NCBI RefSeq assembly: GCF_003344925.1
Contig: NZ_CP031188.1
Coordinates: forward strand, 2,649,001-2,713,000
DNA from: Flavobacterium arcticum
GTDB lineage: Bacteria > Bacteroidota > Bacteroidia > Flavobacteriales > Flavobacteriaceae
Reading direction: 5' to 3'
Length of the DNA stretch: 64,000 nucleotides
Shown: piece after piece, positions 7,497 through 18,200 of the stretch
Numbering within the stretch: the stretch's first letter is position 1
Layout: each line of letters starts with the position of its first letter
Position numbers and translations under genes: made by a program
Notes under the pieces: generated by a model
Told to the model about the DNA's origin: nothing
The model's database searches: none
What the model saw: only the letters and a program-made list of their open reading frames with translations

Positions 7497-10127
7497 TTAA
7501 CTAAGACTCGCTAAACTTTGTTCTATTGTAGCAATTTTAGCCAGTGCATCGGCTTCTTTTTGTTTTTCTATAGCCACTACCTTTTCGGGTGCGCTATTTA
7601 CAAACTTCTCGTTACTCAATTTCTTTTGTACCGATTGTAAGAAACCTTTATTATAGTTAAGCTCTTCTGTTAATTTGGCTATTTCCTCTTCTACATTAAC
7701 TGCTCCCGCTACAGGTATAAAATATTCATTAGATTTTACCCTAAATGTCAACGCACCATTTACAGCTTCGTTTACATACTCTAATCCGTCTACATTACCT
7801 AGTTTAGTTATTATAGTATCAAAGTAATCTGTAGCTTTATCATTGTTTACAACCATAAGCGATATCGCATCTTTAAAGGCTATATTTTTATCCTTACGTA
7901 TCGTTCTAATACCCGAAATTACTTCGGCAGCAACTTCAAAACCTGCAATAATATCATTATCTATTGCTTTAAGTTCTGGCCATTCAGAAATAATAAGCGC
8001 TTCATCTGGTGTTCTTTCAGCAATATATTGCCATATCTCTTCTGTAAGGAATGGCATAAACGGATGTAGTAACTTTAAGTTATTCTCTAGCATCTCGATA
8101 GCTTTCTCATAAGTAACTCTATCTATAGGCGCTTGGTAAGCAGGCTTTATCATCTCTAAGAACCAAGAACAGAAATCGTCCCAAACTAGCTTATAAATAG
8201 CCATTAATGCATCAGATATTCTGTATTTCTCAAAATGATCTTCAATCTCTGCAAGTGTTTTTTGCAACTTAGCTTCATACCAAGCTATAGCTTTTTTGCT
8301 ATGGTCTGGCTGTGCTATATCGCTTACCTCCCACCCTTTTATAAGGCGGAATGCATTCCATATTTTATTAGAAAAGGCTTTACCTTGATTACAAAGCTCT
8401 TCGTCAAACATAATATCGTTACCTGCCGAAGCACTTAGTAACAAACCTACACGAACACCATCAGCACCAAATTTTTCAATTAAGTCAAGTGGGTCTGGTG
8501 AGTTACCTAACGATTTAGACATTTTTCGTCGTTGCTTATCACGAACTAGCCCTGTAAGATATACATTATTAAAAGGCTTTTCGCCTGTATATTCATATCC
8601 CGCAACAATCATACGAGCTACCCAAAAGAAAAGAATATCTGGTCCTGTAACAAGATCATTAGTAGGATAATAATATTTAAAATCTTCATTCTCAGGATTC
8701 GTTATACCCCCAAAAACAGCCATTGGCCACAACCATGATGAGAACCATGTGTCTAACGCATCAGCATCTTGTTTCAAGTCATTGGTAGTAAGTGTAGCAT
8801 TGCCTGTTTTAGCTTTGGCTAATTCAAGTGCCTCCTCTTTAGTTTCGGCAACTACAAAGTCTTCTTTACCATCACCATAAAAGTAAGCAGGTATCTGCTG
8901 TCCCCACCACAATTGGCGAGATATGTTCCAGTCACGAATGTTCTCCATCCAATGACGATAGGTATTATCAAATCGTTTTGGGTATAGTTTTACTTCTTCA
9001 GTTTCCAAAACAGCCTTAATAGCAGGTTTGGCAAGTTCTTCCATCTTTAAAAACCATTGGTCAGAAAGCCTCGGTTCAATAACTGCTTTAGTCCTTTCAG
9101 ATGTTCCCACCTTATTAATATGGATCTCAATCTTCTCCATATATCCAGCAGCTTCAAGCTCTTCAGATATTTCTTCACGAACTACAAAACGATCTTTACC
9201 CTCGTAGTGTAACCCAAAACTGTTTAGGGTAGCATCGTCATTAAAAATATCTATAATTTCAAGATTATGCCTTTCACCAAGTTCCTTATCATTAACATCG
9301 TGTGCTGGTGTCACCTTAAGACAACCTGTACCAAATTCTACATCAACATACTCATCAAATATAATAGGTATAACACGGTTAACTATAGGTACAATAGCCT
9401 TTTTACCTTTCAAGTGGCTATAACGTTCATCATTTGGGTTTATACAAATAGCTGAGTCACCTAATATCGTTTCAGGACGCGTAGTAGCTATAGTAAGGTA
9501 ATCTTCACTACCCTCTATTTTATATTTTAAATAATATAATTTGCCTTGACGTTCTTCGTGGTTAACCTCTTCATCAGACAATGTTGTTTTTGCCTCCGGA
9601 TCCCAGTTTACCATTCTGTAACCTCTGTATATCAAACCTTTGTTATACAAATCTACAAACGAACGGATTACTGATGCACTCATATCAGGATCCATAGTAA
9701 ACTTAGTACGCTCCCAGTCGCACGATGCGCCTAGTTTTTTAAGCTGTTCTAGTATTACACCGCCATATTTATCTGTCCATTCCCAAGCGTGCTTTAAAAA
9801 TTCATCGCGAGTAAGGTCATTTTTATTGATACCTTCTTGTTTTAGTTTTGCTACAACTTTTGCTTCAGTAGCTATAGATGCGTGGTCTGTACCCGGTACC
9901 CAGCAAGCATTAAAGCCTTTTAAACGAGCACGTCGTATAAGTACATCTTGAATTGTATTATTAAGCATATGCCCCATGTGCAATACCCCTGTTACGTTAG
10001 GTGGTGGTATTACTATAGTATAAGGCTCTCTATGGTCAGGCTCCGAATGGAAAAAGTTATTTTTCATCCAGTAATCATACCATTTTTGTTCTGCCGCTTT
10101 GGCATCAAATTGCGATGGAATTGTCAT
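7497..10127 (-). CDS. valS: Valine--tRNA ligase
   Basis: A class I aminoacyl-tRNA synthetase that charges tRNA-Val and edits threonine. At 876 residues it is normal length. The HIGH-type motif is HMGH (residues 50-53, after PPPNVTGVL) and the KMSKS loop is residues 535-539 ([11 protein letters not shown]). The inserted editing domain includes [15 protein letters not shown]. The C-terminal ~70 residues form the valyl-specific coiled-coil arm. The gene is monocistronic, convergent with the peroxiredoxin gene and divergent from the DUF1573 gene. An exact -7 box lies at 10188-10195. Confidence 0.97.
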   Translation of the reverse strand: MTIPSQFDAKAAEQKWYDYWMKNNFFHSEPDHREPYTIVIPPPNVTGVLHMGHMLNNTIQDVLIRRARLKGFNACWVPGTDHASIATEAKVVAKLKQEGINKNDLTRDEFLKHAWEWTDKYGGVILEQLKKLGASCDWERTKFTMDPDMSASVIRSFVDLYNKGLIYRGYRMVNWDPEAKTTLSDEEVNHEERQGKLYYLKYKIEGSEDYLTIATTRPETILGDSAICINPNDERYSHLKGKKAIVPIVNRVIPIIFDEYVDVEFGTGCLKVTPAHDVNDKELGERHNLEIIDIFNDDATLNSFGLHYEGKDRFVVREEISEELEAAGYMEKIEIHINKVGTSERTKAVIEPRLSDQWFLKMEELAKPAIKAVLETEEVKLYPKRFDNTYRHWMENIRDWNISRQLWWGQQIPAYFYGDGKEDFVVAETKEEALELAKAKTGNATLTTNDLKQDADALDTWFSSWLWPMAVFGGITNPENEDFKYYYPTNDLVTGPDILFFWVARMIVAGYEYTGEKPFNNVYLTGLVRDKQRRKMSKSLGNSPDPLDLIEKFGADGVRVGLLLSASAGNDIMFDEELCNQGKAFSNKIWNAFRLIKGWEVSDIAQPDHSKKAIAWYEAKLQKTLAEIEDHFEKYRISDALMAIYKLVWDDFCSWFLEMIKPAYQAPIDRVTYEKAIEMLENNLKLLHPFMPFLTEEIWQYIAERTPDEALIISEWPELKAIDNDIIAGFEVAAEVISGIRTIRKDKNIAFKDAISLMVVNNDKATDYFDTIITKLGNVDGLEYVNEAVNGALTFRVKSNEYFIPVAGAVNVEEEIAKLTEELNYNKGFLQSVQKKLSNEKFVNSAPEKVVAIEKQKEADALAKIATIEQSLASLS

Positions 10128-10187
10128 AATCTATTGGTCTATATTGTAATCCAAAAATCCGTAGTGTAATTTTTGTACTATTATATG

Positions 10188-10195
10188 CAAAAGTA
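10188..10195 (-). promoter_or_regulatory. -7 promoter box for valS (TACTTTTG on the minus strand)
   Basis: An exact TAnnTTTG match on the minus strand, 61 bases upstream of the valS start codon, in the divergent gap with the DUF1573 gene. Confidence 0.45.
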
Positions 10196-10259
10196 ACCAT
10201 ATAACTAGAATTTAAAAAAAAGACAGCTAATATTTGTACTTTAAATTAAAGACAGTATT

Positions 10260-10269
10260 TTTACGTAAA
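10260..10269. promoter_or_regulatory. Palindrome TTTACGTAAA upstream of the DUF1573 gene
   Basis: A 10-bp perfect palindrome that ends 17 bases before the start codon. The same ten bases occur upstream of the giant adhesin gene and of secDF. Its function is unknown. Confidence 0.3.
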
Positions 10270-10286
10270 CATTAAAAATTTAGGTT

Positions 10287-10715
10287 ATGAAAAAAATTTT
10301 AGGTTTAGTAGCTGCTCTAATAATTAGTACTGCTGCATATGCCCAAAAAGGACCAAAAATTGAATTTAAGTCAGATACTGTTGACTATGGTACCGTATAT
10401 AAAGGAGAAGATAGCGGTATACGCGAATTTGAATTCACCAATGCTGGAGATGAACCGCTTATTATAAAAGATGTAAAGTCTACTTGTGGGTGTACTATAC
10501 CCTCTAAACCTAAAGATCCTATCATGCCAGGAAAAACTGGTAAAATAGAAATTAAATACAACATGAAGCCTGGACCTATCAGGAAAACAATAACACTAAT
10601 GTCTAATGCTGTTAATTATGAAAATGGAACAGTAGCTATTAAAATAAAAGGAGAGGTAAAATCGCACGAAACGGTAAACATTCTCGAAAAGAAAAAAGCA
10701 TTGCCAAACCAATAA
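10287..10715 (+). CDS. Secreted DUF1573 protein
   Basis: A 142-residue exported protein: signal peptide of about 19 residues ending AYA-Q, then one immunoglobulin-like DUF1573 domain. The family hallmark CGCT is visible in VKSTCGCTIPSKP (Cys67/Cys69 region), preceded by EFTNAGDEPLIIKDV. The fold resembles ASPM/SPD-2/hydin-type beta sandwiches. Proteins of this family are very common and multi-copy in Bacteroidota; their roles are not established. The gene is monocistronic, with a clear terminator after it. The mature domain has almost no linker, so it is probably a soluble periplasmic protein. Confidence 0.88.
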   Translation: MKKILGLVAALIISTAAYAQKGPKIEFKSDTVDYGTVYKGEDSGIREFEFTNAGDEPLIIKDVKSTCGCTIPSKPKDPIMPGKTGKIEIKYNMKPGPIRKTITLMSNAVNYENGTVAIKIKGEVKSHETVNILEKKKALPNQ

Positions 10716-10733
10716 AAAATTCAACTCAATAGT

Positions 10734-10762
10734 AAAAAGCCCATGTCTAGCATGGGCTTTTT
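10734..10762 (+). terminator. Terminator after the DUF1573 gene
   Basis: A 12-bp perfect stem (10734-10745 with 10751-10762) with a 5-base loop and a terminal T run. Confidence 0.85.
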
Positions 10763-10872
10763 ATATTTATAACAATATATATTATTATAAATGAAATTTG
10801 ACAATGTAAAAATTATAAAATATGTAAAAATTATTGCAAATTTGCGCAAATCATTTATAAAAGTTATACGTT

Positions 10873-12066
10873 ATGCCTAAGGTATCTATAAAAGGGCAAC
10901 AAATGCCTGAATCGCCTATACGAAAATTAGTTCCTTTTTCTGAAGCAGCTAAGCAAAAAGGCTTGAAAGTTTATCATCTTAACATTGGGCAACCCGATAT
11001 TAAAACACCCGAAGCCGCACTTAATGCGGTAAAAAACAACATCCCTGAAATACTGGAATACAGTCATTCTGCAGGTTTTGAAAGTTATAGAGAAAAACTG
11101 GCAGATTATTATCAAAAACAAAATGTACAAGTTGATTCTGCAGATATAATCATAACCACAGGAGGCTCTGAAGCATTACTATTTGCAATGGGAAGTACTA
11201 TGGATGCAGGCGACGAAATTATTATCCCTGAACCTTTTTACGCTAATTACAATGGTTTTTCGGTAGCATCAGGCATCAATGTAGTTCCTGTTATCTCTAC
11301 AATCGAAAACGGTTTTGCCTTACCTCCTATTGCTGATTTTGAAAAACTCATAACTCCGAAAACAAAAGCAATACTTATATGTAACCCCGGTAACCCAACA
11401 GGGTATTTATATACAGAAGAAGAAATACAACAACTGGCAGAGCTAGTAAAAGAGCATGACCTTTTCCTTATTGCCGACGAAGTGTATCGTGAATTTACCT
11501 ATGATGGTGATGAGCACTACTCTGTTATGAACGTGTCGGGTATAGAAGAGCATGCTATAATGATAGACTCGGTTTCAAAACGCTATAGTATGTGTGGCGC
11601 AAGAATAGGCTGTATTGTTTCTAAAAACAAAGCCGTGATGTCTGCTGCCATGAAGTTTGCACAAGCACGCTTAAGCCCTCCAACGTTAGCACAAATAGCA
11701 AGTGAAGCTGCACTCGATACTCCACAAGAATACTTTGATGAAGTAATTAAAGAATATAAAGATAGACGTGATACACTTATAAAAGGGCTTAGCGAAATAG
11801 AAGGTGTAAAAGTCGCCACACCAAAAGGAGCTTTTTATTGCATTGCAAAATTACCAGTAGATGATGCAGACAAATTTGCACAATGGCTACTTGAGAGTTT
11901 CGAATTTAACGGTGAAACCGTAATGGTAGCACCCGCAGCTGGATTTTACTCTTCTCCAAATGTAGGTACTACCGAAATACGTATTGCCTATGTATTAAAA
12001 AAAGAAGACCTAATACAATCTATAACTATTTTAAAAGAAGGTATAAAACAGTACAACAACAAATAA
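10873..12066 (+). CDS. Class I PLP-dependent aminotransferase (aspartate aminotransferase-like)
   Basis: A 397-residue fold-type I transaminase. The cofactor lysine is Lys236 in SVSKRYSMCGAR. Other active-site parts are NPGNPTG (171-177), ADEVYREF (201-208) with the pyridine-binding Asp202, and TGGSEAL for the phosphate cup. Overall sequence character is that of the aspartate/tyrosine/aromatic aminotransferase group often annotated AspC in Bacteroidota; exact substrate cannot be set from sequence. It is monocistronic. Upstream lie two overlapping palindromes, GCAAATTTGC (10836-10845) and ATTTGCGCAAAT (10840-10851), which could be an operator or part of the promoter. Confidence 0.92.
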   Translation: MPKVSIKGQQMPESPIRKLVPFSEAAKQKGLKVYHLNIGQPDIKTPEAALNAVKNNIPEILEYSHSAGFESYREKLADYYQKQNVQVDSADIIITTGGSEALLFAMGSTMDAGDEIIIPEPFYANYNGFSVASGINVVPVISTIENGFALPPIADFEKLITPKTKAILICNPGNPTGYLYTEEEIQQLAELVKEHDLFLIADEVYREFTYDGDEHYSVMNVSGIEEHAIMIDSVSKRYSMCGARIGCIVSKNKAVMSAAMKFAQARLSPPTLAQIASEAALDTPQEYFDEVIKEYKDRRDTLIKGLSEIEGVKVATPKGAFYCIAKLPVDDADKFAQWLLESFEFNGETVMVAPAAGFYSSPNVGTTEIRIAYVLKKEDLIQSITILKEGIKQYNNK

Positions 12067-12080
12067 ACTTCCTTTAAATT

Positions 12081-12127
12081 ATATCATAAAAAAAGCCCAA
12101 CTTTGAGTTGGGCTTTTTTTATGATAT
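12081..12127. terminator. 22-bp-stem bidirectional terminator after the aminotransferase
   Basis: A perfect 22-bp stem (12081-12102 with 12106-12127) with a 3-base loop, containing A7 and T7 tracts that serve both directions in this convergent gap. Confidence 0.85.
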
Positions 12128-12141
12128 ATTCTTTACAATAA

Positions 12142-12168
12142 AAAACGGCTGCAATTGGCAGCCGTTTT
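12142..12168. terminator. Second terminator in the gap before the giant adhesin 3' end
   Basis: An 11-bp stem (12142-12152 with 12158-12168) with a 5-base loop, with an A run on its left and T runs on its right. It most likely ends the giant gene on the minus strand. Confidence 0.8.
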
Positions 12169-12203
12169 GTTTTTTTTGGTATTTAAAATCGAATTACAAG
12201 CTC

Positions 12204-15200
12204 TTATCTTTTCATTGCAAAGTGAGCTTTAAACTCTCTAGTTACAAACTCAGGAACTTCAACCATTTCCGGTTCTTCTGTATCAGGATTTATTACAATA
12301 TTTCCGTCTGCGTCTCTCAGTGGCTTATAAGTTATTATTGTTTCCCCAAATGTTACGGTAAACCAGTAGTCATCTGCTGGCATTGGGCTTCCGTTATAAG
12401 TACCATCCCAGCCTTCTCCTTGTGAACTAATTTGTTTGATGAGTTTGCCATAACGGTCAAAGATATAGATCTCGGCTCCGCCTTGGCTTGATAAACCATA
12501 GATGTTCCAGTAATCATTATAACCATCACCATTTGGAGTGAAGAATCTCGGGTAGTCAATGATGCTTACATCACTTAGTGTCACAATATGTTGTGAACAA
12601 GCTCCAATATCTCTTATATGTACTTCATGTAATCCTGGGGCTACATCTATAAAGATGTTACTGTCTTGCCATGGTCCATAATCTAATTGATATTCATACG
12701 TACCATAACCTGTAGTGGTTACGGTAATGGTTTGATCATCACTAAAGGCATTACTCACTGCATAAGCAGTAAATGCTTGGCTTGCTGGTCCACTTTGTGT
12801 TACTGTTACAGGTTCAATAGGGTCGCTAATACAGCCTGTTGCGCTTATGGCTTCTACGGTGTAGCTTCCTACGGCCTCGGCGATATAAATGTTTTCTGTT
12901 GCTCCTGCTATAATTTCTCCGTTTAGGTACCATGTAAAGGTATGGGTGTCGTCTAGTCCGGTGTCCATTACTACGGGGTTAAGGACTTCGTTGGTGTCGT
13001 AGTCTACACAGATAACGCCTCCTTGAATAACGGGTTCTGGTATCGGCTCTACGTGTAGGTTTACGGTGGTGAGTTCATGACATCTACTAACGGTTGATAT
13101 GTTGGTGACACGGATCCAGATGGTTTGGTCTTCTGGGGTGCTATTAACATAGGCCGTTGGGTTAGGTATCGGGTTTTCTTCGTTGATGGCTTCGGCTTCA
13201 CTTTCGTAATAGGTGATACTGTAGTCAGTACTGCTTTGTCCGCCTAATACTTCGGGCTCCACTAGGGTTAGGTCAAATACGTGTTGACCGTTATTATCGC
13301 CATCGTAGTCGCACTCATCAAACACTATCGTGGTTGGGTTGGCTATGGCGGCTTCTTCTACGTAGAGCATCAATGGGGCTGTAGCAACACAGCCGGTATC
13401 ATCGTTTTGTACCCATACTAAAATTTCTTGGGCGCCTTGTATGGCATTTTGATATAGGTTCGGTAAGAAGTCGTCTTCATCTGCATCGAGTGCGGCTTGG
13501 TCGAAGTAGAACCTGATGGTGTAATCGTCTGGGTCTACTGCATCACCTAGTATTGTCGTAATGTGATCGCTCAGTAGAAATTCATGGTAGCCATTGGTGT
13601 TTTGTTCACAGTAGGCAAATGGAGCGATGACACCGTTTTCTCCTAGTTCTGGTAATGGGTTTACGATGAGTTCTAACGGGAATACTCGGTAGCATACTTC
13701 GTCATTAGGGTTACCTGTGTTAGCCGCTACGCGTACCCAAATGGTGGCTGTTCCGCTTAAGTAGTTTGTAGGGTCTGGTATTGGGGTTACCCCTAGTTCC
13801 GCTTCTTCTTGGCTTTCATAGTAGCTAATTAGCGTGTTGTTGTCGTTATTCCTTATGTCTTGTTCGGCATCAGTTAGATTGAACATTACACCATCGGGTG
13901 CGTTGTTGTCATCACACATAACCAGTGGGTCTGGGTTTTCATTGGGTGTTGGTAACGGTAGCACTTTTATGGTTAGTGTGGTATAGCTTTTACAGCCTTG
14001 TGAGCTGGTTACTAATACATAGAGTGTTTGCGCATTATCCGTATTTGTATAGGCGGTAGCGTCGGGTACAGGAGTGCCTGCTTCTCGATCAGCTTCGCTT
14101 TCAAAGTACTCTACGGTATAGTCGAGTCCTACTCCAAATGGCCCTAGGATTTCATTGTCTTTTACGGTTAGGTCGAAGACTCTTATCCCATCATTTATTT
14201 GATCATCGTCTGAGAGTATTACGTCACATAGTGAGAGTATACTTGGCGTGGTTATCAATAGGGGTTGGTTAAGGAACAACTGGAAGCTGGTGATACCAAA
14301 GCAGCCGGTGGTGTTGTCTTCTACGCGTACCCAGATGGTTTGTTCATGATTGCCAGTGTATTCATTTGGTGTAATGATTATTGGGAATCCTTCTCGAGCA
14401 AAGGCTTCACTGGTGTGGTAGGTGATATCTAAGTCGCTATCTGGAAGGGCATCGTTGATGACTTGATTTTGTTGGGTTAAGTTAAACTTCGCTACTCCGT
14501 CTTGCCCGTTTTGATTTTGAGCGTCGTCACATTTGGTGATGTCTTCTAAGTCGGGTACTTGTGGTGAACCTACTACGGTTAGGCTAATTTCATAGACTTC
14601 TGAGTTGATACAGCCTGTTAGGGTGTTTTCTACGCGTACATAGATGTGGTCTAGGTAGGCTACTGCTGTTTGATAGTTGGTGATGTTCTGAATGGCGTTC
14701 AGGTTGTTTTGGGCGTCTAGGGCGGTTTCATGGAAGGTTACCGCTAGGTTTTGACCGCCATTTATCATCGCGTCTAATAGGGTGCTTAGGTCAAAGATGG
14801 CAATACCATTATCGTCTTCGTCACAGGTGGTGAGTAGTGAGTCGTCAATATTGTTGAGGTATAGTACGGGTAGGGGTTCTACGCGTACGTCTAGTAGTAC
14901 GATGCGGTAACAACCGGTTGCTGCTGTGGTGACACGGACAAATAGGGTTTCTACGGCGCCGTTGTTTTGGTAGGCGGTGGTGTTTAACTCGGGGTTGTCG
15001 CCTAGCTCTGCCTCAGCGTAGCTGTGGTGGAAGGTGATGATCATACCGTTTTGGTCGTCTACGATGAATTCGTATTGGCTGGTAAGGTCAAATTCTTCTA
15101 TTTCATCCCCGGGGTTGTTGACATCGCATAGGCTGTATGGGGCGGGGTTGTTGACTACGGGTAGTGGGTGGACGATGAGCTCTAGTGGTACGATGTCGTA

Positions 15201-18200
15201 ACAGCCGGTTGTGGTGTTGGTGACGCGTACGTATAGTGTTGTTGTCCCACTGTTGTAGTTGGATGGGGTACTGATGGGGTTTTGTCCTAGCTCGGCTGCT
15301 GCCATAGTTTGGTAGTAGCCTACGCTGTATTGGGCTGGGTCCATTCCATCGAGTATTTCTTCGTCTTTGGTGCTTAGATCGAAGATGGTAACTCCATCGG
15401 TGTCGTCTAGTCCTGCATCACATAATGCGTAGTCGGTTGGGATGGCGGCATCTGGGATTGGGTGGACGATAAGGTCGAGTGTTACGATGTCGAAACATTC
15501 GGTTTGGGTTGATTGTACACGGATGTGTAGGGTTTGAACACCGCTAAAGGTTAGGTCTTGTAGGTTTTCGTAGTTTCCTGTGTTGGGAATTATGTTAGCA
15601 AAGTAGAAGGCATCTGCGTCGGTTTCATGGATGGTTACACTTACATCGCCGAGTAGGGTACTGATGTTTTGTAGTACGGGGTCGAGGTTGAAGTAGGCGT
15701 GTTGATCGTTGTTGATGTCGCATTCTTCTAGCGGTGCTGGTGCTGGTGCTATTGGTGCTGGTATGACTTCTAATGCTACGGGGATTACAATTGAGCATCC
15801 TGTAAGGTCTTCTACTACGTGGGCGTAGATGGTGCTTGTGGGTGCTGTGAAGGGTGATAGGATATAATCGGTACCGGCGGCTTCTGCGGCGGCTTGGGTT
15901 TCGTAATAGCTTATGGTGTAGCCTGAGGCGCCAAGGGTGATTTCGGCATCCATGGTGATGGTGTCAAATTCGCCTTCGCCGGGTACTTCTTCACAGGCGT
16001 AAAATGTACCTAGGGCTGGGTTGGTCGCTGGTAATGGGTTGACGATGATATCGAAACTGCTTACGCTACGGCAGCCGAAGCTACTGATCGCGGCGGCCCA
16101 GATGGTTTCTGGGGTGCCGGTGTTGGCGTAGGTGGTTGGATTCGGGATTGGGTTTGTTCCTGCTAAGGCATCGGCTTGGCTGGTGTAATATACTGCTGTT
16201 ACATCGGGATCGTTGAAGGTTACTTCTGAATCGCGGGTGGTTAAATCAAAGGTTTCTACGCCTTCAGGATTGTTGTAGTCACATTGGGCATAGTCCGAGA
16301 TAGTAGGGACAGTAGGACGTTCGTGAACGATAATATTAACTTCTTCTACGGAATAGCAGTTACTTGTTGTACCTGTTTCTTCTACTCGAATCCATATAAA
16401 GCCTGTTATTATAGAATGGTTAGTAGGATCTGTTATAACATTGGTTCCGAAATCGGCGCCTTCTTCTGTTTCGTGGTAGGTAACTGTAAGTCCTGTTTGA
16501 CCATTGATTACTTCATCACCTGCTGGCGTTAAATCGAATACTGCTAAGCCATCGAAGTTATCGTCGCATTGCTCTAATGGCGTTGCTGGAAGTAAGGTGG
16601 GTCTAGTATCTATTTGAACATTAAACATATGTTCAGTTACACAACTTACAGGAGCTACACCTGAATCGGCATAGATATAAATATCCTGAGTAACTGTAAT
16701 TTCATCTCCTGCGTTTAACATTGTTCCTGTTCCCGCAACATCTGTATAATAATTACCCTCTGATAATACTGGTAATATATAACTTTCACACGATGATAAG
16801 TCTGCTGGTGTATCTATAACAGGTTTTTGATATACTGTTATTGTAAAACTCTCTTCTGCAGTACAGTTGTTAGGTGATGTTCCACTCTCTGCATATACGT
16901 AAATAGTTTGTGTAGTAGTAATTAGGTCTCCTTCATTAAGCTGAGTCCCTGCTCCGTTAGGTTCAGTGTAATAGTTACCTGACTCTATTATTGCAGGTAA
17001 AGTATACCCAGGCTCACTACATACAAACTGGTCTTCAGGAACCTCTACTACAGGGTTAGGGCTAACTTCTAATTCAAAAGAAGTTACACCATAACAATCT
17101 TCATTATCGTTATTTGTAAGACGTGTATAAATTACAGTTGTCCCTACAACAGCAAGATAATTCTCAGGATCAGTAACTTCTCCTACATTATCTTCAGCAT
17201 TTTCAAGTGTCTCATGATAAGTTACTGTATATATTGTAGGGTCTTGACCTGCAAATACATCAGTATCCTGAATTGTTAAATCAAACTCTTCATCTCCACT
17301 ATCGTCAGAATCACAAATTTGCAAATCACCAGGTGTACCTGGTGTTGGTGCAGGGTTCCCTATAAGTTGAAATTCACGATATGTACCACAATCTGCATTA
17401 ACATCTAATACTCTAACATACATAGTCTCACCTCCATTAGACTGGTAATTTTCTACGTTTGAGGCAGGAAAAATTTGTCCTATACCTTCGCTAGCTTCCT
17501 CTGCCGAATTATGAAAAGTAATATCATACAAAGCAGGATCAAGACCATTGAGTATATAATCATTATTTTGCGACAAATCAAAAGTATAAGGCGGAGTACC
17601 TACCGCACAAATAACAATATCTTCGGGATCATTAATAAGAATAGGATCTGGAGCTGTAATAGTTACTGATGCAGTTGCATCGGCTACACAACCTGGTTTA
17701 TTTACTATAACGCTATATGTACCAGGCTCACTCACTACAAGTGACTGTCCCGTTTCTCCTGCTAATGGAGCACCATCTTGAAACCACTCATATGAAGTGG
17801 CGTCTTCAATAGTAGCTGTAATAGCAGCTGTATTACCTGGACATAATTCAAAGCCATCTCCTAAAGAAAGAGGGCATACAATATCACAGTTTGTGCTACC
17901 AGCACCTGCATCGCCTGTATTTGTTTGCGTAAGGTTTATTTGCCCAGGCTGATTACTAAAGTTAGTTATTAATATTACATAATACTGTCCTGTTATAGCA
18001 TCTGGTATACTTACACTTTCAGTAGCTGAACCAGAATAACTACAATCAACCGTTGTACCATCATTTAAATTCGATGGACCATAAATTGGCGGTGGCCCAC
18101 CAAAGGGACCCCATAGTATAAAATCAACATCAATACCATTACCAGTATTCGATGTTTGACTAAGTGTAAATTCAAGATCTCCACTCTCGCCTATCTGCAT

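Noticed and set aside
10836..10851. Overlapping palindromes GCAAATTTGC and ATTTGCGCAAAT as a firm operator
   Set aside because: They are short, AT-rich and there is no linked regulator; kept only as a remark under the aminotransferase gene.
13040..17630. Repeated pattern that could suggest a CRISPR array or DNA tandem repeat
   Set aside because: The repeat period is about 285 bases, the copies are diverged in DNA, and all lie in one open frame as protein modules.
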